Source of the DNA: Bombyx mori | Taxonomy: Eukaryota > Arthropoda > Insecta > Lepidoptera > Bombycidae | Assembly: GCF_030269925.1 (NCBI RefSeq) | Contig: NC_085130.1 | Span: 8,568,501-8,632,500 of the forward strand | Length of the DNA: 64,000 nt | Direction: 5' to 3' | Part shown: positions 21,404-32,036 of the stretch, piece after piece | Numbering within the stretch: the first letter of the stretch is position 1 | Layout of the letters: each line of letters opens with the position of its first letter | The notes under the pieces: generated by a model | What the model was told of the DNA's origin: nothing | Seen by the model: the letters and a program-made list of their open reading frames with translations, nothing else | The model's database searches: none | Translations under genes and position numbers: made by a program

Positions 21404-21620
21404 TCGTGGCCTAAAGGATAAGAGATCTGGTGCATTCGTGTTGAAGCGATGCACCGGTGTTCGAATCCCGCAGGCGGGTTCCAATTTTTCTAATGAAATA
21501 CGTACTCAACAAATGTTCACGATTGACTTCCATGGTGAAGGAATAACATCGTGTAATAAAAGTTAAACCCGCAAAATTATAATTTGCGTAATTACTGGTC
21601 AATAAAAAAATAAAAAAACT
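21404..21620 (+). mobile_element. Bm1 SINE with intact head and large internal deletion
   Basis: tRNA-like head with box A and box B (GGTGTTCGAATCC), body to 'AATTACTGGT', then directly 'CAATAAAAAAATAAAAA'. The 3' half is deleted but the A tail kept, so this is a short variant. Confidence 0.88.
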
Positions 21621-21711
21621 CGAAATCTCAAAAGCATTCCAATTTCTGTAGATAATGAACAAAGAAAATTGTGTCTTAAGATAATTAGTATTGATACGAA
21701 ATTATTCTGCC

Positions 21712-22147
21712 GAATTTTTTTTTATTGCTTATATGGATGGACGAGCTGTCAGCCCACCTGGTGTTAAGTGGTTACTGGAGCCCATAGACATCTACAACGT
21801 AAATGCGCCACCCATAAGTTCTAAGGTCTCAGTATAGTCACAACGTCTGTCCCACCCTTCAAACCGAAACGCATTACTGCTTCACGACAGAAATAGGCAG
21901 GGTGGTGGTACCCACCCGCGCGGACTCACAAGAGGTCCTACCACCAGTGATTACGCAAATTATAATTTTGCGGGTTTCGCTTTTATTACACGATGTTATT
22001 CCTTCGCCGTGGAAATCAATCGTGAACATTAATTTTGTTAAGTACATATTTCATTAGAAAAATTGGTACCCGCCTGAGATTCGAACACCGGTGCATCGCT
22101 TAACACGAATGCCCCGGACGCCTTATTCGTTAGGCCACGACAACTTC
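21712..22147 (-). mobile_element. Bm1 SINE, full length
   Basis: A complete minus-strand copy from tail to head. The head ends in GTTGTCGTGGCCTAACGAAT with box B GGTGTTCGAATC. Confidence 0.92.
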
Positions 22148-22191
22148 AGACTGTCTAAGGACTGGGATTTAGCATGACAACTCCATTCAAA

Positions 22192-22424
22192 TCAAACCCG
22201 CAAAATTATAATTTGCGTAATTACTGGTGGTAGGACCTCTTGTGAGTCCGCACGAGTAGGTACCACCACCGCGCCTATTTCTGTCGTGAAGCAGTAATGC
22301 GTTTCGGTTTGAAGGGTGGAGCAGCCGTTGTAATTATATTGAGACCTTAGAACTCATATCTCAAACTGGGTAGTGGCATTTATGTTGTAGATCTCTATCC
22401 CATCTAAGCAATAAAAAAAAAACA
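22192..22424 (+). mobile_element. Bm1 SINE, 5' truncated, facing the previous copy
   Basis: Plus-strand Bm1 from CAAACCCGCAAAATTATAAT to the A tail, 45 bp from an inverted full copy. A transcript across both would fold on itself. Confidence 0.88.
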
Positions 22425-22814
22425 CAGTGAAACTGTTTTGCTGATGACATGTGGCTTGTTATTAGCTACTACATCAGCGTGCAGATTACACAGAGATATA
22501 AATCAAAATACACGACTTTACAAACACCTCTAATTTGCAAACGTACACAGACGAAAAGAAAATGACAGTATTATATAACAATCACGATGGAATAGAAGTT
22601 AGAGCACTAGAAAACAACAAATATTATTCTCAAGGTGTCTATTAAGTTAAGTGTCTTATAATGCGATGGATTACCCCCCAACTCCCCTGCCCCTCTTTGG
22701 CCCCAGTATACCGATTGCCTCCTATCTCGCCCAAGGGCCCAGCTAAGGTTTGTCATTGTTGCCACGATAAAGAATCATCTCATGCGTGTCAAGTATTCCA
22801 GATTGTCTGTGTCA
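22425..22814. other. No recognisable feature
   Basis: Non-coding. Nothing recognised. Confidence 0.4.
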
Positions 22815-23007
22815 CATTTTTTTTTCCTACCTATGCTGATAGCCTTGAGAGGCTATTTCAGCTTCACCCTAGGGGCTCAAGCCGGAGAGTTGCTAACACT
22901 GACCCTAGCAAGAGCAGTGCTTCGCAGAATCTATCACCGGATCAGAAACGCGACCCACTGAGAAGATCCGGCGAGAAACTCAGTGGGCTGTGTCTATGGC
23001 TTAAAAT
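22815..23007 (-). mobile_element. BMC1-like jockey 3' end
   Basis: Minus-strand 3' UTR ending in the AGCCTCTCAAGGCTATCAGC motif and an A run (T's at 22818-22826). Confidence 0.72.
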
Positions 23008-23346
23008 GTCACAATTCCGGCACAATCGTGTTTATAGTAAAAACCAAAACTATAACTATAAGTTATAGTCAATAATAATTTGCGCAGGAGTTTCCGCCCC
23101 TTTCTACATGTCCTCCGCCTGAAGAACAATAGATCAAAGCGTGGCCATCTTGTGTCTTTACCACTTCGACAAATAAGATGCGCCGGCGACATGTTGCAGG
23201 GGGCGTGGTTTAACAGTCTTTGCACACGGCCCTCGCATCACCTGATGTGACGTAAAATCGTATGATTTCGGTGCTGCGTTGAGATGTGCGAGTTGACTTG
23301 CCCACTCGCCACACGTGGTTCGTAGAAGAACATCAATCTTACCTCG

Positions 23347-23348
<2 letters not shown>
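23008..23348. other. Unassigned, GC-richer stretch
   Basis: A minus-strand ORF overlaps it, but the protein is unrecognised and contains the poly(T) of the next element. Nothing can be supported. Confidence 0.35.
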
Positions 23349-23385
<37 letters not shown>

Positions 23386-23830
23386 TGCCCTTGTAGGCAG
23401 ACGAGCATACGGCCCACCTGATGGTGAGTGGTTACCGTTGCCCATGGACTTCAGCAATGCCAGGGGCAGAGCCAAGCCGCTGCCTACCGCTTAATACTCT
23501 CCACAAGCCTCGTTTGAAGAAGGACATGTCATAGCGCTCGGGAAACACCGTGGAGGGGAGCTCATTCCATAGCCGGATGGTACGTGGCAAAAAAGATCTC
23601 TGGAAACGCACTGTGGATGACCGCAGTGGCTCCAGGTAATACGGATGAACTCTACTCCGATGGCGGGCGGTGCGATGGTAAAAACGAGATGCCGGTATCA
23701 TCTCGAACAATTCCTCAGAGCACTCCCCATGGAACATACGGTATAAAATACAGAGAGAACCGAAGTCCCTCCGCAGACCCAGAGGTTCCAAACGATCCGA
23801 TACCAGTGGTAGTCATTCTGTGGCACACAG
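23349..23830 (-). mobile_element. LINE family L3, longest copy, with a 35-base A tail
   Basis: T run at 23349-23383 (the A tail). The minus strand encodes the C-terminal region of a reverse transcriptase protein (see the separate entry). The coding match fades near 23830, where the frame is broken by a stop. The long uninterrupted tail indicates this is the youngest L3 copy here. Confidence 0.85.
23432..23815 (-). pseudogene. L3 non-LTR reverse transcriptase, C-terminal fragment
   Basis: About 120 residues on the minus strand: LGLRRDFGSLCILYRMFHGE, SEELFEMIPA, VHPYYLEPLRSS, then FLPRTIRLWNELPSTVFPER. This C-terminal pattern, with Arg/Leu-rich RRDFGSL and the RTIRLWNELP box, is widespread in lepidopteran CR1/jockey-like ORF2 proteins. 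It has no catalytic domain. A TGA just upstream (about 23815) and truncation make it a dead fragment. Confidence 0.75.
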
Positions 23831-24186
23831 CTACGACCAATACCAAAGTTCCGCTATTAAAAGTCCTAAAATTTTAACGGGCAACTCTTCAGTTCCGTGA
23901 TTCGATAAAACGCTCAAAGCCAGCTAATAATTATGCAATAAATATATTAACTTTGTAAGGGCACCGAATCCTATTAAAACGCTGGACCGGTCCGAGCGCC
24001 GGCGAAATTGCATCTAAGCTATACCGCAGTCGAGGTCCGTATGACGAGCGATTAGCGGATTTTTTTTATTAATTATTTTATTTAACAATTTCCGTGGACT
24101 AGTTCTTGGAGCCGATGTGAAATGGCTACTAAAACCCGTGGCTGAACCAAACATAATGAATTTCGGTATCCAAATATCATATTGTA
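23831..24186. other. No recognisable feature
   Basis: Non-coding. Nothing recognised. Confidence 0.4.
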
Positions 24187-24428
24187 TTTTTTTAAATACT
24201 TATGTGGGTGGGCGGGCTTACAGTCCAAGTATTGCTAAGCGGTTACCGGAGACCATAGAGACAACACTTACAGCGAAAAGGCCGCCATCTACCTTGAGAC
24301 ATGAGTCCTAAAGTCTCAGTTTTACAACGGCTGCCCTACCTTTCGAACCGAAACGCATTACTGCTTCACAGCAGAAATAGGCAGGGTGGTGGTCCTATCC
24401 GTGCGAACTCAGACGTCCTATCGTCAAT
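24187..24428 (-). mobile_element. Bm1 SINE, old diverged copy
   Basis: The Bm1 order of blocks is retained (ACCGAAACGCATTACTGCTT, AGGCAGGGTGGTGGTC), with many substitutions. Confidence 0.78.
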
Positions 24429-24566
24429 ATATTTTTACATAAGCTTCCAAAAGAATTGCTTAACTGATTTTTTCGTGGCTAAATAATTTTTTTTATTTCA
24501 GGCTACTTACAAATTAACAGTTCAACTCAAATATTTGTAAAGTATTAACGATAACTTAAGTAGTTT

Positions 24567-24854
24567 ATATATGAGTCGTCTATTATCAAAGGCGGCAATC
24601 TGTACATTTGGACAAAAAAATTTTATTCGTATGTCAATACAGATTTATTTGAATATAATCGTCTCCTTCAAAGAATACGGTTCAAAACCTGCATTAAATA
24701 AAGGTTAATAGTTAACCTGTTATTTATCTAAGATGTCGTTCCGAAGAGTTTTGTGACTGCCAATGGAATACAAAGTCAATAATTCGTTTTTCTGATTTAC
24801 CAATCATTGTCCAAAAGTCAGATTGCCGCCTTTGATAATAGACGACTCATATAT
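24567..24854. mobile_element. MITE, 288 bp with 36-bp perfect inverted ends
   Basis: 24567-24602 (ATATATGAGTCGTCTATTAT...) is exactly inverted at 24819-24854, and similarity extends to about 46 bp. The interior is AT-rich and non-coding. A TATA-type target duplication is possible but merges with the ends. Just outside, TCCGTTTATA is repeated two to three times (24854-24890). Confidence 0.75.
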
Positions 24855-24890
24855 CCGTTTATATCCGTTTATATCCGTCCGGAATATATC

Positions 24891-25549
24891 CGTTTTCGGA
24901 GCATAAGCTAATAAGCCATTAAGTAGTGAGACAGCTCTATGTGCGCGCGTGAGTGCTACTAAGAAGCTGCCATAGGCCACATACCCCCCTACTTTATATA
25001 TCAAACATCCTACTCTTTCGGCCACCACATCAATTTAGTTCAACCACTAATCAGAAGACATATAAACTTTGTAACTTTGTATTATATTATGCTGTTATAT
25101 TATATAATTGGCGTTTTAAGGCCTACATGCACAGATTTTTAGGAGTGTATCTGAAGAGATCTCAGAAGAGATCTCAGCATTGGTTGAAGAAGAATATATA
25201 CGAGTAGTTCAGGAAAATAGTTCCTTATATTTATTTCGTACTTATGCTACTGAAACTTCAAACTAAGGAAGACGCAGCACGTACAAATATGTAACCTTTG
25301 TGTTGATGTTGATGCTGACATTGACAGAAACATTAACATTTGGGTATGTCATGTATCAGTTTAGCATTCAACGATAAGGGGGAGGCACAACTGGAACAAA
25401 GAAAGAACATTTAACATTTAAAGCATGAACATTTAATTGTCGATTCTCTGTTTTAGGTTCGTAGTTATTGCATTAGTTGATATCTGTTAAGTAAAAGATA
25501 TCTGTATTTAATAAATAAAACTATGTTTTAGATGAATCACGATTTTATC
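24891..25549. other. No recognisable feature
   Basis: Holds a small direct repeat (AGAGATCTCAGA, about 25155-25180) and short AT-rich ORFs. No gene is seen. Confidence 0.4.
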
Positions 25550-25992
25550 GTCGTGGCCTAACGGATAAGACGTCCAGTGCATTCGTGTTGAAGCGATGCA
25601 CCGGTGTTCGAATCCCGCAGGCGGGTACCAATTTTTCTAATGAAATACGTACTCAACAAATGTTCACGATTGACTTCCACGGTGAAGGAATAACATCGTG
25701 TAATAAAAATGAAACCCGCAAAATTATAATTTGCGTAATTACTGGTGGTAGGACCTCTTGTGAGTCCGCACGGGTAGGTACCACCGCCCCGCCTTTTTCT
25801 GCCGTGAAGCAGTAATGCGTTTCGGTTTGAAGGGTGGGGCAGCCGTTGTGACTATACTGAGACCTTAGAACTATATCTCAAGGTGTGTGGCGCATTTACG
25901 TTGTAGATGTCTATGGGCTCCAGTAACCACTTAACATCAGGTGGGCTGCGAGCTCGTCCACATATCTAAGCAATAAAAAAAAAAAAAAAAAC
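25550..25992 (+). mobile_element. Bm1 SINE, full length
   Basis: Head with box A (GTGGCCTAACGGATAAGACG) and box B (GGTGTTCGAATCC), complete body, and an A tail of about 17. One of the best-preserved copies here. Confidence 0.94.
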
Positions 25993-26317
25993 CATTGTGT
26001 TTTGCTTTAAGAAGAAATATAATAAATAATCTTATAAATATATATATAAAATTGGGATATATTTGGGAACTTCCACGCTACCGCCTGTGACTGGTCCCCC
26101 AAACCGCACAGCTAAGTGATGTGGTTCACAACCACTATACAATATTATAATTGCCGTTTTTACTCGCTCCCGAAATTCCGTGACTAAAATTTATTATATT
26201 CATGAATTTCTCATTTGGCACAGGAGACTAAGAATTAAATCGGTACATTAGATGTCCGGGTTTCGACCGCCAGCATTTCTTAGTCTTGCAAAGTTTAATC
26301 CTTATTGTACGTTGATT
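25993..26317. other. No recognisable feature
   Basis: Non-coding. Nothing recognised. Confidence 0.4.
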
Positions 26318-26541
26318 ATTTTTTGCCACGTACCATCCGGCTATGGAATGAGCTCCCCTCCACGGTGTTTCCCGAGCGCTATGACATGTCCTTCTTCAAA
26401 CGAGGCTTGTGGAGAGTATTAAGCGGTAGGCAGCGGCTTGGCTCTGCCCCTGGCATTGCTGAAGTCCATGGGCGACGGTAACCGCTCACCATCAGGTGGG
26501 CCGTGCGCTCGTCTGCCTACAAGGGCAATAAAAATTTAAAA
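26318..26541 (+). mobile_element. LINE family L3, 3' end
   Basis: Encodes LPRTIRLWNELPSTVFPERY and FFKRGLWRVLSG in one frame, then the 3' UTR and AATAAAAATTTAAAAAAGG tail. 5' truncated. Confidence 0.85.
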
Positions 26542-26769
26542 AAGGTTATACCTTAATAATAATTGTACACCGATGAACTTTAGGTTTCCATTTCCTTAGT
26601 AGAACGAGTGCGTGCTCAAAGATTTGTGTTATCCATATCACCATATTATTATGCTAAGATAATAAATGTGAAAGTGTGTTTGTATGTCTTTCATTCGCGT
26701 CGAAAGGAAGCGACATGATAATATTAACGTTGCTTTTTTAATTAAAAGTGCTATTTTTAGGTCAGGAGA

Positions 26770-26998
26770 GCTTCCAGAGGTAGGTACCACCACCCTGTCT
26801 ATTTCTGCCGTGAAGCGGTAATGCGTTTCGGTTTAAAGGGTGGAGCAGTTGATGTACTGTAAACCTTAGAACTATTATCTCAAGGTAGGTGGTGGCATTT
26901 ACGTTATAGATGTCTCTGGACTCCGTTAAACACTTAACATCTGGTTGGCTGTGACCTCGTCCACCCATATAAGCAATAATAATAAAATAAAAAAATAC
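26770..26998 (+). mobile_element. Bm1 SINE, 5' truncated
   Basis: Bm1 from GGTAGGTACCACCACCCTG to an A-rich tail, moderately diverged. Confidence 0.85.
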
Positions 26999-27040
26999 CC
27001 CTTGACAATGCGGGAGAAACTGCGGCTTGTTAGCCATATT

Positions 27041-27188
27041 GTTAGTAAACTATAAGTAATTATTAAATATAATTAAAAATCTCTAGTTGTTACTAGAGAT
27101 GTTTAATTATATTTAATGCAATAAACACCATCTTCAGTTGGATATTTCAATATTTTTACTTCTAGTTTACTTATAGTTTAATAACAAT
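27041..27188. repeat. Nested palindrome (MITE-like)
   Basis: The inner arms 27064-27089 and 27094-27119 pair over about 26 bp with a 4-base loop (one mismatch). The outer arms (AAACTATAAGTAA at about 27047 and its inverse at about 27173) pair as well. It may be the collapsed ends of a DNA transposon. Non-coding. Confidence 0.6.
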
Positions 27189-27534
27189 ATGCTCGTGTAA
27201 AAGAAAATAAAGTAGTATTTACTAGTTGACAATAGTAGTACCAACATGAGTACAATTAGGTACAGTCATCTAAGAACGACGTTATTCACGAATGCACCAT
27301 GCATCCTAATCGTTTCACAATAGAATCCAAATTAAGGGCATAAATATTCACTTATTAACATTTTTTTTTCTAAATCGTTTCTTCGATAAATAATTGTTTC
27401 TAATTATTAAACATTAGACTAGTCTAATCTGGTATATCTTTCCCCGCTTATTACGTGTACCGAAAAATAACTCACAAAATACACATATTCACATAAGGAC
27501 AAGACCTTAATCAGATCCCAAAGACGCAATATAT
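27189..27534. other. No recognisable feature
   Basis: AT-rich and non-coding. Confidence 0.4.
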
Positions 27535-27750
27535 TTATTTTATTGCCCTTGTAGGCAGACGAGCATACAGCCCACCTGATGGTGAGTGGTTACCGTCGCC
27601 CATGGACTTCAGCAATGCCAGGGGCAGAGCCAAGCCGCTGCCTACCGCTTAATACTCTCCAGAAGCCTCGTTTGAAGACAGACATGTCATAGCGCTCGGG
27701 AAACACCGTGGAGGGGAGCTCATTCCATAGCCGGATGGTACGTGGCGATA
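27535..27750 (-). mobile_element. LINE family L3, 3' end
   Basis: Minus strand reads RTIRLWNELPSTVFPERY and the L3 3' UTR, with a short A-rich tail on its left. 5' truncated. Confidence 0.85.
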
Positions 27751-28299
27751 TCCAAATATGCTGTATCCGACAGGGGATCGAATCGGTAACTCGTAGTAAA
27801 ATAGTCAAGGTAAACTATCCACTCGATCAATAGGGTGTTCAAATGCACACACGTGTACTATATATCACATGTCACACAAATCTCCGTTAGTCATTCATAG
27901 TCCTAAAGTATACGGTCTCGGAGCACGTATTTCCACCGGCCAAGAGCAAAGCTTTTGTCGTTTTAAGCTTCAAACTTCTAACGCTTAGCTCTAAATTATT
28001 ATCAAAGTCAAAATCGTTTATCTCAATCTTGCCGAGTCACGTGCTCACTATAATATGTCTTTATCTACCGCTTTAAAGCTTTACCGCTAAAAAAAAGTCA
28101 AAGTCCGAAGTCTAAGGATAAGAAATCCACTTTTTTTTTTCTAAAATCAAAATTTGTAAAAAAATTGCAGCGATATTTTATTTATCACCCTCCAACCACT
28201 TCACAATCAACCTCAAGAAAGAAAAATTTTGGTGACAGATATCAAAGTCTATTATAGTAACATGTACCAGGTTTGGAAATTAAAAATAGTTAATCTGGT
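27751..28299. other. No recognisable feature
   Basis: Non-coding. Nothing recognised. Confidence 0.4.
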
Positions 28300-28542
28300 T
28301 ATTTTTTTTATTGCTTAAATGGGTGGACGAGCTCTCAGCCCACCTGTTATTAAGTGGTTACTGGAGTGGTTACATCTACAACGTAATCGCGCCACCCACC
28401 TTGAGATATAAATTCTAAGGTCTCGTATAGTTACAACGGCTGCCCCACCCTTCAAGCTGAAACGCATTACTGCTTCACGGCAAAAAATGGCGGTGGTGGT
28501 ACCTAACCGTACGGACTCACAAGAGGTCCTACCACCAATACA
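28300..28542 (-). mobile_element. Bm1 SINE, 5' truncated
   Basis: Minus-strand Bm1 from the A tail to CAAGAGGTCCTACCACCA, with small internal deletions. Confidence 0.88.
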
Positions 28543-28599
28543 AGTGAGTAAGTGGGCTAATGTTAAACACAAAGCTTAAGTTACCCTGATTGACTGTAC

Positions 28600-28815
28600 T
28601 TCTTTCCTAAAGCCAGCCCTACATTCATAATTAAAACTCTCCTAACAACGTCATTCTCATTTCGTCTCATCACATGTCCATACCATCCCTAATGCGCACT
28701 TCTCAACTTCTCTGTCACAGGAGCCACTTTCAGAATTCCTCTAACCTATTCAATACGTATTCTATCCATTCTCGTTACTCCACACATCCATCGCAACATT
28801 CGCAAGTAATTAATT
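28600..28815 (-). pseudogene. RTE-clade LINE ORF remnant
   Basis: The minus strand reads LRMLRWMCGVTRMDRIR, a stop, then GILKVAPVTEKLRSA and GWYGHVMRRNEN. This run (R-M-L-R-W-M-G-V-T ... L-x-W-Y-G-H-V-x-R) is the typical C-terminal section of RTE-clade ORFs. At least two stops are present. No ends or tail could be placed. Confidence 0.7.
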
Positions 28816-29612
28816 GATGATGCATGCAGTTATTGAATATCCCTAAAAAAATATATGCCCTTTAATTTTCTTCACGCACAGAACAAAAGATGTGTGGTGT
28901 CGAGGGACACCGGATAGGAACGAAGTTCCGTATTATAAAAATATTAATTTTTTTAAGTTCTATTCGAGGTATAAAGAAAATAAAACTGGAGGTTTCGCAA
29001 CAACCCACGGACATTCGGTAACGTGCTAACTTATTGTGGTACACTTCATTCACGGTTGTTTGCATAAGAGTTAGTGTATTGCGCAAACGAACGCTCTGAG
29101 ATCGTGGTCAATAAATGATAAAAAATTATGTTATTTTTTGTACGTTATTACAAAGTTAAGTCGTACACTGTGTTCATTACTAATAAAAATCTTACGTTAC
29201 GGACGTTTTTTCCCGGTCGGGGTACCCCTCCGCATCGTCCCATAAGGAACTTCGTTCCAAAAACTAATTATATCTTATGTTCTGGAAGATTGTTCGATTC
29301 GAGTTTTTCGTTTTCACCTTAAGAGGTGTTAAGCATGAGGCCTTAAGCAAGCGACGTGTGCGAAATCTATCAACACTATCACCGTTTATTAGTAGATAGT
29401 AAAAGTATAAACAAGGCGAAACCAAACAAGGAAATCGTGACGAATTAACGCGAATAACGAACTTAAGTCTCCTGGATTATGTTGTTACGAGTTGTTATGT
29501 AGGGCTGATAGTAATTTCTACGAGAAGATATGTTGTAGATCGGTGTGCTTAGTGCGAGTTTTTTAACGTTCTCGATAGCGTAAAAGTTAGCTCATATTTG
29601 TATGTTTCTACT
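28816..29612. other. Unassigned; two copies of a 13-bp palindrome
   Basis: GGAACGAAGTTCC at 28917-28929 and its inverse GGAACTTCGTTCC at about 29246-29258 lie in otherwise weakly similar inverted context. This could be a diverged inverted-repeat element. No gene was found. Confidence 0.35.
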
Positions 29613-29847
29613 GGTGGCAGGACCGCTTGTGGGTCCGCACGGGTAGGTACCGCCACCCTGCCTATTTCTGCCGTGAAGCAGTAATGCGTTCCGGTTTGAA
29701 TGGCAAGGCAGCCGTTGTAACTACACTGAGACCTTAGTACTTATATCTCAAGGTGGGTGGCGTATTTAAGTTGTAGATGTCTATGGGCTCCGGTAACCAC
29801 TTAACACCAGCTGGGCTGTGAGCTCGTCCAGCCATCTAAGCAATCCC
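29613..29847 (+). mobile_element. Bm1 SINE, 5' truncated
   Basis: From CTGGTGGCAGGACCGCTTG to CATCTAAGCAAT, where it meets the next Bm1 piece with no A tail between. Confidence 0.88.
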
Positions 29848-30004
29848 AATGAAATACTTAATACATACTCACGAATGATTTCCACGATGAATGTAACAAA
29901 AATCAAACCTGCACAAATTATAATATGCGTAATTGCTGGTGGTAGGACGTCTTGTGAGTCCGCACGCGTAGGTACCACCACCCTGCCTATTTCTGTCGTG
30001 GAGC
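29848..30004 (+). mobile_element. Bm1 SINE, middle segment in tandem
   Basis: Starts at the post-head region (AATGAAATACTTAATACAT) and ends in CTATTTCTGTCGTGGAGCA. It lacks head and tail. Confidence 0.85.
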
Positions 30005-30011
30005 ATAAGCG

Positions 30012-30056
30012 GAGTTTTGATACCTACCCGTGTGGACTCACAAGAGGTCCTACCAC
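30012..30056 (-). mobile_element. Bm1 SINE fragment, inverted
   Basis: 45 bp (ACCTACCCGTGTGGACTCAC and AAGAGGTCCTACCAC) in opposite orientation to the preceding copy, forming a snap-back. Confidence 0.75.
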
Positions 30057-30317
30057 TATGACTATTTGTATACCAAAATAAGCGTGCTAGATATAGGGCA
30101 GATATGTGAGTGTCTGTTTGTGTTCGAGAGACTTGTAACCCGTGATCAGCGCAGTTACAGGAGACTGACAAAAGTAATGTCGTAAAATACTTCGAAACTG
30201 ACAACCCTACATCAACCTGGCAAAGTTCACTTTAGGCAGATTAAAAGCTTCATCCTATCGCGTAGAAAGCTATGTCTATGTGACCCAATATTTATATGAC
30301 ACTTCTAACAGGTTTTA

Positions 30318-30738
30318 TCTATATATTAATACGTGAAGCAAAAACTTTGTATCCCTTTTTACGAAAATTGCGCGGACGGAGGAGTATGAAATTTTCCACC
30401 CTTATAGAAAATATAGAGAAGAAGTGCACAATGCTAATATTTTTTTTAAACAATGCTCAAAAGATAGATAATATCAATAAAGAAAACATTACACACACTA
30501 CATACCATGTATTTGACGCACACACGCATGCATACTATTTATTGTCAAATTTTTGTTCTTGACGTCTGTGGTCAAATTGAGAATAGATTAAATATTGTTT
30601 GTCTTTATTAATATTTTTTTATAGTGTAGCCTTGGCGAAATTTGTGATTATAGAAGTATAAAATACAATCATAATAGTGTACAAACTTACAATTCCAATT
30701 AATTATAGTCGAATTTCGACTACTGCGGGACCTCTTAG
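30318..30738 (+). mobile_element. Helitron-like element, family H-A
   Basis: 5' TCTATATATTAATACGTG after an A. Near the 3' end is the hairpin TAGTCGAATTTCGACTA, then CGGGACCTCTTAG before a T. It matches copies at 31764, 37691 and 45204, whose 3' ends read CTAG. TC start, subterminal hairpin, CTRR end, A/T insertion site and no target duplication are the Helitron signature. Non-coding. Confidence 0.68.
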
Positions 30739-31161
30739 TAGAGATTATTTTGTGATTTTATATTTGTAAAATGAACCAATGTAGACTCAATATAGTGCCA
30801 AGATAAAACAACCCCTATTTGTAAGATAGAGTATTTATTTGATAAATTGCCCTTCACAAAATGAACTCAGAATTAGTCTGACCTTATGTCGAAACAGTCT
30901 AAAATTTTATCTATTCATACCACGAGTTCAATATTAATGCCCTAGTGAATTACAAACAAAGTTATTTTCATTCTAAGTTTTTTTTAAGAGCATTTTACGT
31001 TCTTCAAATACATTTATTATTGAATTAAGCAACCCTGAATATTTTATTTTGCGGCTTAATGATAGACGGCGACTACAAAAATGAAAATCAGTATATCTTT
31101 GGTGACTACGTGTGCACATTTTCAACAAGATCACACGACACGTCATTAAAAAGACGAAATC
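30739..31161. other. No recognisable feature
   Basis: AT-rich and non-coding, lying between Helitron-like pieces. Confidence 0.4.
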
Positions 31162-31285
31162 TCTATATATATAAAAATGAATTGCTGTTCGTTAGTCTCG
31201 CTAAAACTCGAGAACGGCTGGACCGATTTGGCTAATTTTGGTCTTGAATTATTTATGGAAGTCCAGAGAAGGTTTAAAAGGATAA
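31162..31285 (+). mobile_element. Helitron-like element, family H-B, 5' end
   Basis: Begins TCTATATATATAAAAATG and carries ACTCGAGAACGGCTGGACCG. The same 5' sequence is on the minus strand at 38412-38561. The 3' end could not be placed. Confidence 0.55.
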
Positions 31286-31763
31286 GTTAAATATGAAAAT
31301 GCTCGGAATTAAATAAAAATAACAATTTTGTTTTTCCTTTGATGTGTCCCCCGTCGGACGGATTCCTTTTGTTTGTTTTAAGTTTATTTTATACAAAAGT
31401 TTAGTTTTTTTATTTATCGATTGAGGCACTACGAAGTCTGCCGGGTCAGCGAGTTTTAAATAAAAGTATCTTTCAAACATTGTTAACGTAGAAAATCTGG
31501 CCATAAAGACTGCCGCAATAAAAACAATAGTGTTGTATTTAAATTTGAAGCTACTTATTCACAAATGAATGTTCAAATAAGCCTTAATTGGGGCCCTAAA
31601 ACTTCGCGACTACACCAATTCGGAAGGCAGTATCAGAAACTCAGGACTTATCCTTTTTCAAATATATATACCAAATTTAGCGCTCAGAATTTTATTCCAA
31701 AAAATCATTACGAGCAACGAGGATGATGTCAACACCTCGGAAAGCGTTGACATTTTTAATTTA
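31286..31763. other. Unassigned; may be interior of the H-B element
   Basis: A 76-codon minus-strand ORF is unrecognised. No other structure is seen. Confidence 0.3.
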
Positions 31764-32036
31764 CTAGTGGTTACACAGTAGTCGAAATTCGACTATAATA
31801 TGGTTCTATTGTTAAAGACTTATATAGGTATACCTACTTCTATTTATGTTATACTTTTATAATCACAGATTTCGCCAAGAATATACTATTTTTTATTGAT
31901 TTTATGTCTTTTTTATCCTTAATTAAAAAAATATTAACATTCCGCACTTGCAACTCTATATTCTCTATAAGTATGGGAAATTTCATACTCCTCCGTCCGC
32001 GCAATTTTCGTAAAAAAGGATACAAATTTGCTTCAC
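31764..32036 (-). mobile_element. Helitron-like element, family H-A, 5' truncated
   Basis: CTAG at 31764-31767 after A, then the hairpin GTCGAAATTCGAC. It matches H-A to CAAATTTGCTTCAC, where the terminal TCTATATATT is lost. It is inverted relative to the copy at 30318. Confidence 0.65.
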
